A DNA stretch of 5,534 nucleotides from positions 1 to 5,534 of the forward strand of contig JAYGEH010000316.1 in NCBI GenBank assembly GCA_046582475.1, in the 5' to 3' direction. Below the pieces are notes generated by a model. It was not told the origin of the DNA, did no database searches, and saw only the letters and a program-made list of their open reading frames with translations. The stretch is from GCA-2687515 sp046582475 (lineage in GTDB: Bacteria; Pseudomonadota; Alphaproteobacteria; Rhodospirillales; UBA2165). Shown in pieces: positions 1 to 4,323 of this stretch. The translations under genes were made by a program, and so were the position numbers. Each line of letters begins with the position of its first letter. Within the stretch, counting starts at the first letter, position 1.

Positions 1-64
1 TGCTCAGCTCGAGCGCCGCACAAATAGACTGTTCGTTGGAAGTCGCTGCAGAATTTACCATCAT
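1..64 (-). CDS. N-terminal fragment of a probable IS110-type transposase (runs off window edge)
   Basis: An open frame starts at tandem ATG codons (64 and 61) and runs off the left edge after 21 codons. A strong Shine-Dalgarno AAGGAG lies at 72-77, seven bases before the first ATG, so this is very likely a genuine gene start. The visible peptide ends in ICAALELS, and the next codon begins with A (compatible with Lys or Arg). A short N-terminus leading into an A-[IL]-[ED]-[LV]-[SA]-[KR] segment is typical of IS110-family DEDD transposases, where the acidic residue is the first of the RuvC-like catalytic set. Twenty-one residues is very little, so the family call is an inference from resemblance; the existence of the gene start is much safer. 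If correct, an insertion sequence borders the flavin monooxygenase gene on its 3' side. Confidence 0.42.
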   Translation of the reverse strand, partial: MMVNSAATSNEQSICAALELS

Positions 65-103
65 CGGATCGCTCCTTCAGATCACCGTTAAAAGGGAGAA
101 GGA

Positions 104-133
104 GCATGAGGCCGCATCCTTCAGCCTCATAGC
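104..133 (-). terminator. Weak hairpin between the monooxygenase stop and the next minus-strand gene
   Basis: ATGAGGC (106-112) and GCCTCAT (124-130) form a perfect 7-bp stem with an 11-base loop; an extra GC pair outside it (104-105 with 132-133) is possible if A131 bulges. On the minus strand it follows the monooxygenase stop by about 45 bases and is followed by a pyrimidine-rich stretch with TTTT about 15 bases further on. On the plus strand CTTTT follows it more closely (136-140), but no plus-strand gene is in view. It could be a weak terminator or part of the non-coding end of the presumed IS110-type element. The rest of 65-175 shows nothing else I can name. Confidence 0.25.
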
Positions 134-175
134 ATCTTTTAGCTGCCATCTCAATCGGTCATCCAACAACTCGGG

Positions 176-1294
176 TCAAGCAGAAGCCTGGCGGAGGCCC
201 AGACGTTCCATGCGCGGTAGCACTTCAGCGGCAATGAGGGGCAACTCGTCGATATAATTGACCAAGCCAAATGCCATGCCGTCGAGGCCGGCCTGATTGA
301 GCTCCATTAGCTTGCCGGCAACCAAATCAGGATCGCCGACAACCGGGAAAGTGCTGAAGCCGCTGGCTAGCCGGCGGCGGTTTTCGTTGGCCTCGCGGGC
401 GGAGAGCGCTTTGCCGGCCAGCCGGCCTTTCATCAAGCTGTCGACGCTTTTGTGGTCCGCCCTCTCGACAGCATAGTACTCGTAGTACTCTTCGGCCTCA
501 TTTTGGGTTGGTCGGCAAACGATATGGCCGCTCGAATAAACGCCGACCTCTTTGCCGAAGGTATTCGCCTTGGTGCGCAGCACCGCGATTTCATCGGCAA
601 GCGTGCTTTCGTCAACGACAATCATGAACAGGCAGTCGGCGTAGCGCGCTGCAAATTCGCTTCCCGTCGGCGACGAACCGGCGCTCAACAGCAACGGTCG
701 GTCGCCAAAGAGCGGCTTAGGGAAACCGGTCACACCTTCGAGGCAAAAGAATTCACCCTCATAGTCGAATGGCTTATCGGCGGACCAGATCCGGGTGACG
801 ATGTCAACCCATTCGGCCGTGTAGTCGTAACGCCGGTCGTGTTCGCGCAGTTCCACACCGAACATTCCGAACTCCGTCTTGTTCCACCCTGACACCACGT
901 TGAGGCCAAATCGTCCGCTGCCGACATGGTCGGCCAAAACGATCTGTTTAGCGGCAAATACCGGATGGACCATTGGTACATGCACGGTGCCGAACACGCT
1001 GATCTTGTTGGTACTGGCAAGCAGGCCGATCGCCCAACTGATTGTTTCGAAAGCTGATTCCTGCGCCGTGACCTCGCCGCCCTCAAAACCGCGCCAACGC
1101 GCAATTGGCAATAGGAATTCCAACCCCGCATCCTCCGCGATGCGCGCTGCCTTAACGTTGTTCTCCCAACTGGCATCCCACCGTTCGGGGACGGTCGTAA
1201 TGGCAAGGCCAGACGAACAATTCAGAGCAAACAGCCCGAGCTTGAACTTGTTCGCGTTGAACATGGAGGTCTGTTGTCGCTCTTTCGATACCAT
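176..1294 (-). CDS. LLM-class flavin-dependent monooxygenase (SfnG/RutA-like)
   Basis: A 372-residue luciferase-like (bacterial luciferase fold) monooxygenase of the FMNH2-dependent two-component type, which uses reduced FMN supplied by a separate reductase to oxygenate a small substrate in the cytoplasm. The TIM-barrel family signature is clear: GRFGLNVVSGW at residues 127-137 (the Asn-Val-Val-Ser/Thr-Gly-Trp segment that contacts FMN), EHDRRYDYTAEW at 151-162, and a PLLLSAGSSPTG segment at about 200-211 near the FMN phosphate site. The C-terminus ends in the usual LPRMERLGLR. The motifs are closest to dimethylsulfone monooxygenase (SfnG) and pyrimidine monooxygenase (RutA) relatives; the substrate cannot be read from sequence. 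The frame stays open to 1432, but ATG 1294 is chosen because AGAAGGA lies six bases before it; the inner ATG at 1264 has no such site. It is a single gene, separated from the GYD gene upstream by 274 bases and a terminator; no flavin reductase is adjacent. Confidence 0.9.
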   Translation of the reverse strand: MVSKERQQTSMFNANKFKLGLFALNCSSGLAITTVPERWDASWENNVKAARIAEDAGLEFLLPIARWRGFEGGEVTAQESAFETISWAIGLLASTNKISVFGTVHVPMVHPVFAAKQIVLADHVGSGRFGLNVVSGWNKTEFGMFGVELREHDRRYDYTAEWVDIVTRIWSADKPFDYEGEFFCLEGVTGFPKPLFGDRPLLLSAGSSPTGSEFAARYADCLFMIVVDESTLADEIAVLRTKANTFGKEVGVYSSGHIVCRPTQNEAEEYYEYYAVERADHKSVDSLMKGRLAGKALSAREANENRRRLASGFSTFPVVGDPDLVAGKLMELNQAGLDGMAFGLVNYIDELPLIAAEVLPRMERLGLRQASA

Positions 1295-1300
1295 CGACGT

Positions 1301-1307
1301 TCCTTCT
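1301..1307 (-). promoter_or_regulatory. Shine-Dalgarno site deciding the monooxygenase start
   Basis: Read on the minus strand, AGAAGGA sits six bases before ATG at 1294. Neither the more upstream ATG at 1432 (preceded directly by an in-frame TAA and no purine-rich site) nor the downstream ATG at 1264 has a comparable site. Confidence 0.7.
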
Positions 1308-1402
1308 ATCGGCCAGCCATCTACGCCTATCCCCCCGAACAGATCATCAGCATGCTTCGCGAAAGGCCACTTCGAAATATCCAGATTGATTTCATAGCCA
1401 GT

Positions 1403-1427
1403 GTCCGCTTTCGGTGTAAGAGCGGAC
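1403..1427. repeat. Short inverted repeat upstream of the monooxygenase gene
   Basis: GTCCGCT (1403-1409) and AGCGGAC (1421-1427) are perfect 7-bp complements around an 11-base loop. The hairpin lies about 110 bases upstream of the chosen monooxygenase start and has no T-run on either side, so it is not a simple terminator. It could be a regulator site, a transcript hairpin, or a relic of a dispersed repeat. The rest of 1295-1513 shows no gene and no promoter I would defend. Confidence 0.4.
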
Positions 1428-1510
1428 CTCATTTACAGTGGTACAAAGAAGCTGCTCCTAGCGTTTAGTAGACATTCTTGACTGTCTCGTCTTCCTAAAA
1501 CTCGGCGGTG

Positions 1511-1544
1511 AAAACAAATCCCCGCCATTGCTGACGGGGTTTGT
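1511..1544 (-). terminator. Intrinsic terminator after the GYD-domain gene
   Basis: ACAAA(T)CCCCG (1514-1524) pairs with CGGGGTTTGT (1535-1544), giving ten pairs with one bulged T and a 10-base loop. Read on the minus strand, the GC-rich stem is followed by a T-rich tail (ATTTGTTTTC), the arrangement of a Rho-independent terminator. It lies 25 bases past the stop of the GYD gene and isolates that gene from the monooxygenase downstream. Confidence 0.75.
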
Positions 1545-1568
1545 CTTTATCAGATTAACCGTAATTCA

Positions 1569-1859
1569 CTACATATCATCTACGATCTTTCCAATTTCAT
1601 CCTCTGTATATGCGCGAACAGTTGTTGTCCGCACGTGTCCCGTTTGACCCGCACTCAAAACAAATTTTGTCATCGCATCGCCATCCGGAAATTCGGCGAT
1701 CAATACCGCATCGTATTGACCGGTGACCACATATAATCCCTTAACAGTTCCACCGCATTTTGCCACCATTTCCTTTGCGCCTGCCTGACGTTGCCTCATC
1801 CCTTTGGGGTCCTTGGCTGACGCGTCAGTCCAATTTATAAAGTTCATGAATGTCGGCAT
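1569..1859 (-). CDS. GYD-domain protein (PF08734-like), function unknown
   Basis: A 96-residue protein that matches the GYD family along its whole length: it begins MPTFMNFINWTD, has the central Gly-X-Tyr-Asp segment (TGQYDAVLIAEFPD, about residues 46-59), and ends with the family's VRTTTVRAYTEDE stretch. Members are small single-domain alpha/beta proteins, about 90-105 residues, with no established biochemical role. ATG 1859 is chosen although the frame is open to 1973: AAGGAG lies seven bases before it and the family's conserved N-terminus starts exactly there. It is transcribed alone on the minus strand, with a strong terminator after it and 303 bases between it and phnW upstream. Neither this gene nor the monooxygenase has a known tie to phosphonates. 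Confidence 0.88.
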   Translation of the reverse strand: MPTFMNFINWTDASAKDPKGMRQRQAGAKEMVAKCGGTVKGLYVVTGQYDAVLIAEFPDGDAMTKFVLSAGQTGHVRTTTVRAYTEDEIGKIVDDM

Positions 1860-2054
1860 GATTATGCTCCTTGTTCCCATTATTTGAATGGTGAAAGTGA
1901 TAGGCCTGCCATCACCTGAAAATGGTAACTCTAAACTACCGTTGGAGGAAACAGACACTATTGAACGAGTCACAACACCTGGGTGCTATATCGTAGGCAT
2001 CACTTGCTGCCTCTTGGCCTATTTCGGGACAGTATACTTAATTATTTCAGGCGG

Positions 2055-2063
2055 CCTATACCA
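2055..2063 (-). promoter_or_regulatory. Possible extended -10 element for the GYD gene
   Basis: On the minus strand TGGTATAGG fits the TGnTATAnn extended -10 pattern, and the surrounding GATGGTATAGGCC shares 12 of 13 bases with the GATGATATAGGCC found upstream of phnW. It would give a long leader (about 190 bases) for the GYD gene. No -35 hexamer is recognisable. Confidence 0.25.
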
Positions 2064-2075
2064 TCGGCGCCCACT

Positions 2076-2131
2076 TCACAAACAGGCGCCAAGTTCGACG
2101 CCGGTCTGATGGTGCTCCGATCACAAACAGG
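2076..2131. repeat. 11-base direct repeat, two copies 45 bases apart
   Basis: TCACAAACAGG occurs at 2076-2086 and again, identical, at 2121-2131. The start-to-start spacing of 45 bases is close to four helical turns, which would place two protein sites on roughly the same DNA face. It lies between phnW and the GYD gene; the function is unknown and chance or a small duplication is possible. Confidence 0.4.
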
Positions 2132-2162
2132 TGGCGAATTCAAAATTTCGGGATATGAAGCG

Positions 2163-3284
2163 TCACTTGGGCCCCCGCTTGACGATATTCTGCTCGGCCA
2201 GGGTTTTCGATATGGCCGCCAGGGCGCGTCGGATATCGTCGCCATCGATGCGCCCGATACACCCGATGCGGAAACTGTCGATCTTGGTGATCTTGCCCGG
2301 ATAGATGGCGAATCCCTTGGCGTGCAGCCCGTCGTAAAAGGCGCCGAAATCATAATTCTCATCGCTGGGCGCGTGGTAGGTGACGATAACGGGCGCCTGT
2401 AAATCATCGGAAAGCAACGGTACAAAGCCCATTTCCTCCATTCCGTCCCGCAAGATTCGGCAATTGTCTGCGTAGCGGCGGCCACGGCCAGCGATGCCGC
2501 CTTCCTCGCCATGCTCCTGGATCGCCTGGGCCAGCGCCGCCAGCACATGGGTCGGCGGCGTAAACCGCCATTGCCCGGTTTTCTCAAAATTTTGCCACTG
2601 GTCATGAAGATCAAGGCTCAAACTGGTCGCGTTGCCTGCCGCGGCGGCCAAATCGTTGCTGTCGATCACCGCGAACCCCATACCGGGAACGCCTTCAAGA
2701 CACTTGTTCGCCGATGCGATAACCGCCGACAATCCAAGCGCTTCGGCATCGATGGGGATGGCGCCAAAGGTGCTCATGGCATCGACGATCAATTTGCGCC
2801 CGGCACCTGCAACCACCCGGGCGATGTCTTCCAGGGGGTTCAGAATGCCCGACGTGGTTTCGCAGTGGAACGCCGCCACGTGGGTGATAGACGCATCGCC
2901 GTTCAATGTGTCCGCCAAACGATCAACCGGCGTCGGCTCATCCTCGGCGCATTCCAAAATCTCGCAGTCGCGGTTGATGTAGGCGCAAATATCCCGGATG
3001 CGCCTTCCGTAGGCGCCGTTGACCAGTACCAGCAGCCGGCCGTCCCGGGGCACCATGGTATCGACCACCGCCTCGACCGCAAAGGTGCCGCTGCCCTGGA
3101 TCGGAACGCAGGCGTAGCGGCCCGAGGCGGGATCGGCGCCGGCGATGCGGGTCAGCGCGTCGCAAACGCCGCGCGTCAATTGAATAAAATCCCCATCGCG
3201 GGAACCCCAATCGCGCAACATGGCTTGCTTGACGGTTTTCGACGTGGTCAGCGGTCCGGGCGTCAATAGAAGAGGTTCGTTCAT
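2163..3284 (-). CDS. phnW: 2-aminoethylphosphonate-pyruvate transaminase
   Basis: A 373-residue class V, fold type I PLP aminotransferase of about the usual PhnW length. It interconverts 2-aminoethylphosphonate plus pyruvate with phosphonoacetaldehyde plus alanine in the cytoplasm. The conserved marks are in the expected places: MNEPLLLTPGPLTTS at the N-terminus, the QGSGTFAVEA phosphate-binding segment at 63-72, HCETTSGILNP at 140-150, VDAMSTFG with Asp168 (pairs with the PLP ring nitrogen), SANKCLEG with the Schiff-base Lys194, and FRIGCIG with Arg339 binding the substrate carboxylate. Lys194 and Asp168 carry the same numbers as in the characterised Salmonella enzyme. The start is set by the family N-terminus; no strong Shine-Dalgarno precedes it. 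PhnW serves both AEP breakdown and synthesis. No phosphonatase (phnX) is adjacent, and two CDP-alcohol transferases and a lipid-type transporter follow across the divergent gap, which favours a biosynthetic role here (inference). Confidence 0.95.
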   Translation of the reverse strand: MNEPLLLTPGPLTTSKTVKQAMLRDWGSRDGDFIQLTRGVCDALTRIAGADPASGRYACVPIQGSGTFAVEAVVDTMVPRDGRLLVLVNGAYGRRIRDICAYINRDCEILECAEDEPTPVDRLADTLNGDASITHVAAFHCETTSGILNPLEDIARVVAGAGRKLIVDAMSTFGAIPIDAEALGLSAVIASANKCLEGVPGMGFAVIDSNDLAAAAGNATSLSLDLHDQWQNFEKTGQWRFTPPTHVLAALAQAIQEHGEEGGIAGRGRRYADNCRILRDGMEEMGFVPLLSDDLQAPVIVTYHAPSDENYDFGAFYDGLHAKGFAIYPGKITKIDSFRIGCIGRIDGDDIRRALAAISKTLAEQNIVKRGPK

Positions 3285-3347
3285 GATCGATCCGGCGAAA
3301 TTTCGTGGATGCTTTAAGTCTCGGCGCCCATTCTATATGTTTAGTGG

Positions 3348-3356
3348 CCTATATCA
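3348..3356 (-). promoter_or_regulatory. Candidate extended -10 promoter element for phnW
   Basis: On the minus strand TGATATAGG fits TGnTATAnn, with the first four of six -10 bases as in the consensus. A start point near 3341 would give a leader of about 56 bases to the phnW ATG at 3284. No good -35 is visible, which an extended -10 can tolerate. The same sequence context recurs in the opposite arm facing the other gene. Confidence 0.35.
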
Positions 3357-3362
3357 TCTAAT
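3357..3362 (+). promoter_or_regulatory. Possible -10 box for a plus-strand RNA
   Basis: TCTAAT matches the -10 consensus at five of six bases. A transcript from it would begin around 3368-3370, essentially at the first paired base of the structured core. No -35 of quality is present at 16-18 bases upstream, so this is a weak call that gains interest mainly from its position. Confidence 0.25.
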
Positions 3363-3366
3363 TTGC

Positions 3367-3642
3367 ACCCATCGGGCGGCGTTGCAAGGTTTCCGGCGAA
3401 GAGCGCGCCGCGCCGTGGTGCCAATCCACCACAAGGGGTGCGCCCATGGGTATTCCTAGGCGACCGGGAGCCTTGCAACGCCGCCTGAAGGGTCACTTTT
3501 CCCGTCCCCCGGCGGCCGCGAACGCGGCCCCCGCATTTATGATAGGGGGGACACCGGAGGTGTCCGCCCGGGGGCGTCGAAAGGGTTTGCCGATGGGGCC
3601 GCATCGCCTGCACCCTTTCTCCACCTCAGGAAACGGGAAAAG
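3367..3642 (+). ncRNA. Candidate structured RNA (two-domain), unrecognised family
   Basis: Domain 1 (3367-3493) is one long hairpin. GGCGGCGTTGCAAGG (3375-3389) pairs perfectly with 3471-3485; outside it 3367-3370 and 3372-3374 pair with 3490-3493 and 3486-3488 across one A-A mismatch; inside it 3390-3396 pairs with 3464-3470. That is about 29 pairs, followed by 3403-3409 / 3437-3443 and a terminal stem GTGGTG (3415-3420) / CACCAC (3427-3432). Domain 2 (3496-3642) is closed by CTTTTCCCGT (3496-3505) / ACGGGAAAAG (3633-3642) and contains 3506-3512 / 3568-3574, a GGCCGC-GAAC-GCGGCC hairpin (3514-3529), a GGACACC-GGA-GGTGTCC hairpin (3549-3565) and GAAAGGGT (3579-3586) / ACCCTTTC (3612-3619) with an inner CGATG/CATCG stem. 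The four G-U pairs in domain 1 form only in plus-strand RNA. It lacks the signatures I know for RNase P RNA, tmRNA, SRP RNA, cobalamin or TPP riboswitches. A repeat-derived DNA element is the alternative. Confidence 0.45.
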
Positions 3643-3692
3643 AGATCGTAGTGGTACAAATTAGGTGATACAGGCCACTTGTCCCTGATCTC
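3642..3692 (+). promoter_or_regulatory. Leader hairpin just upstream of the first CDP-alcohol transferase
   Basis: GAGATC (3642-3647) pairs with GATCTC (3687-3692), and inside it AGTGG (3650-3654) pairs with CCACT (3675-3679). The hairpin ends ten bases before the AAGGA ribosome binding site. It overlaps the right arm of the 23-bp inverted repeat and shares G3642 with the helix closing domain 2 of the candidate RNA; GGTC (3491-3494) could also pair with 3644-3647. Mutually exclusive folds are therefore possible, as in a cis-acting leader, but no ligand class is recognisable. Confidence 0.35.
3657..3679. repeat. Right arm of the 23-bp inverted repeat
   Basis: Begins CAAATTAGGTGATACAGG and ends CCACT. 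It matches the reverse complement of 3343-3365 at 21 of 23 positions. Read toward the plus-strand gene it carries TGATACAGG in the same position and orientation relative to its gene as TGATATAGG has toward phnW, ending 35 bases before the transferase start. No target-site duplication is evident outside the arms. Confidence 0.8.
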
Positions 3693-3701
3693 AATGATTT
3701 G

Positions 3702-3706
3702 AAGGA
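3702..3706 (+). promoter_or_regulatory. Shine-Dalgarno site deciding the ATC start of the first transferase
   Basis: AAGGA lies eight bases before ATC at 3715. It follows the TGA (3700-3702) that closes the frame upstream, so translation of the gene must begin after this point. It is the only good ribosome binding site near the expected N-terminus. Confidence 0.6.
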
Positions 3707-3714
3707 ATCGGGTT

Positions 3715-4320
3715 ATCAGCCACGATACGTGGATTCACCGCATTGTCGAGACCGGCGTCCGGCCGCTCATCCGCACACCGATCACGCCCAATCACCTGAC
3801 CACCCTCAGGCTGCTGACCGGCCTGGCCGCGGCGGGCCTCTATACCATCGGCGAAGCGCCCTGGCTGTATGTGGCGAGCGGGCTGTTCGTGCTGTCGCTT
3901 ATTCTGGACCGGGCCGACGGGATTCTCGCGCGCCTGTCCGGAAAGACCTCCAGGTTCGGCCACATCTATGATTTGGTCGCCGATTCGCTGAGCAATGCGC
4001 TGGTATTTGTCGGCATCGGCATCGGGCTCCGGCACGGCAGCCTCGGCGGCTGGGCGGTCCCATTGGGTGTGATCGCCGGTGCCGCGGTGCTTTTGGTTCT
4101 GCTTACCGTGGTCCGCATCGAGAGCCAAAAAGGCGAGGGTGCCGCCGAGATTAGCAATACCTTCGGCTTCGATCCCGACGACGCCATGCTTGCCGTGCCG
4201 CTGGCCGTTATCCTGGGATGGAGCGTTCAATTGATCCTGGCGGCGTCCGTCGGCGCCACAGTATTTGCCGCCATTTTCATCGTCTTTCACCGCCGCACTT
4301 TGTTTTCCAAGGCAAAGTGA
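3715..4320 (+). CDS. CDP-alcohol phosphatidyltransferase (intact motif; apparent ATC start)
   Basis: A 201-residue integral membrane protein of the CDP-alcohol phosphatidyltransferase family (PF01066-like), which transfers a phospho- or phosphono-alcohol group between CDP and an acceptor alcohol at the membrane, releasing CMP. The full signature is present: Asp65, Asp68, Gly69, Ala72, Arg73, Gly82, Asp86 and Asp90. Several hydrophobic segments (for example 33-45, 51-64, about 94-104, 113-130, 160-185) fit the family's multi-helix fold. The conserved N-terminal pattern RPLI-TP-TPNHLTTLRL (16-33) shows that the protein begins well before the first in-frame GTG (3871), yet no ATG, GTG or TTG exists between the upstream TGA and 3871. 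ATC at 3715, eight bases after AAGGA, gives an N-terminus (M)SHDTW that aligns residue for residue with the paralogue at 4324-4935. Next to phnW, a head-group transferase for a phosphonolipid is likely, but the substrate is inferred. An ATG-to-ATC mutation or sequencing error is the alternative. Confidence 0.85.
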   Translation: MSHDTWIHRIVETGVRPLIRTPITPNHLTTLRLLTGLAAAGLYTIGEAPWLYVASGLFVLSLILDRADGILARLSGKTSRFGHIYDLVADSLSNALVFVGIGIGLRHGSLGGWAVPLGVIAGAAVLLVLLTVVRIESQKGEGAAEISNTFGFDPDDAMLAVPLAVILGWSVQLILAASVGATVFAAIFIVFHRRTLFSKAK

Positions 4321-4323
4321 TAT

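Larger units (their letters stand above)
1860..2162. other. 303-base intergenic region between phnW and the GYD gene
   Basis: No convincing gene lies here. The visible elements are an extended -10-like site pointing at the GYD gene (2055-2063), two GGCGCC palindromes (2066-2071 and 2085-2090) that can pair with each other around a 13-base loop, and an 11-base direct repeat (2076-2086 and 2121-2131). The half next to the GYD gene (1860-2050) is AT-richer than the phnW side. No clear intrinsic terminator follows phnW: its stop is followed by AT-rich sequence around an EcoRI-like GAATTC but no strong GC stem with a T-run. Confidence 0.6.
3343..3365. repeat. Left arm of a 23-bp inverted repeat
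   Basis: Begins AGTGGCCTATATCATC and ends TAATTTG. It is the reverse complement of 3657-3679 at 21 of 23 positions. The two arms enclose 291 bases. Read toward phnW (minus strand), the arm contains an extended -10-like TGATATAGG, so it may work as promoter or operator rather than as a transposon end. Confidence 0.8.
3285..3714. other. 430-base divergent region between phnW and the first CDP-alcohol transferase
   Basis: No protein gene is credible here; open frames exist but are low-complexity Arg/Pro/Gly products of GC-rich DNA without start signals. Instead the region is organised symmetrically: AT-rich flanks, a 23-bp inverted repeat at 3343-3365 / 3657-3679, a GC-rich and heavily self-complementary core between them, and a further hairpin (3642-3692) just before the ribosome binding site of the plus-strand gene. 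The elements are listed separately. Confidence 0.7.

Noticed and set aside
1295..1432. N-terminal extension of the monooxygenase to ATG 1432 (46 more residues)
   Set aside because: No ribosome binding site precedes ATG 1432, the extra residues do not resemble the family N-terminus, and ATG 1294 has AGAAGGA at six bases.
1860..1973. N-terminal extension of the GYD protein to 1973
   Set aside because: The family begins at MPTF, and ATG 1859 has AAGGAG seven bases upstream.
1888..2109. Plus-strand 73-codon frame with a hydrophobic stretch (CYIVGITCCLLAYFG)
   Set aside because: No Shine-Dalgarno, no family resemblance, and it covers the region expected to hold the GYD promoter; a chance frame is more likely.
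2511..3269. Long plus-strand open frame of 252 codons
   Set aside because: It lies entirely antisense to phnW, whose family match is complete; its Arg/Gly-rich product is a shadow of the GC-rich coding strand.
3341..3613. Minus-strand 90-codon frame across the same region
   Set aside because: No family resemblance or start signal, and composition-driven.
3446..3664. Plus-strand 72-codon frame inside the structured region
   Set aside because: Low-complexity Arg/Pro/Gly/Ala product, no ribosome binding site, and the DNA is better explained by its helices.
3343..3679. Complete insertion sequence
   Set aside because: 337 bp with no transposase frame and no visible target-site duplication; at most a non-autonomous element.
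3621..3692. Cobalamin riboswitch, suggested by GGGAA and GCCACT-like pieces
   Set aside because: The conserved B12-box order and the GCCACTG and AGTCAGGA-type elements are absent; only isolated short matches occur.
3694..3702. ATG-ATT-TGA mini-frame or a frameshifted start (ATG 3694 / TTG 3699) for the first transferase
   Set aside because: ATG 3694 hits TGA after two codons and TTG 3699 is in another frame; both would need an indel and lack a Shine-Dalgarno, whereas ATC 3715 needs neither.
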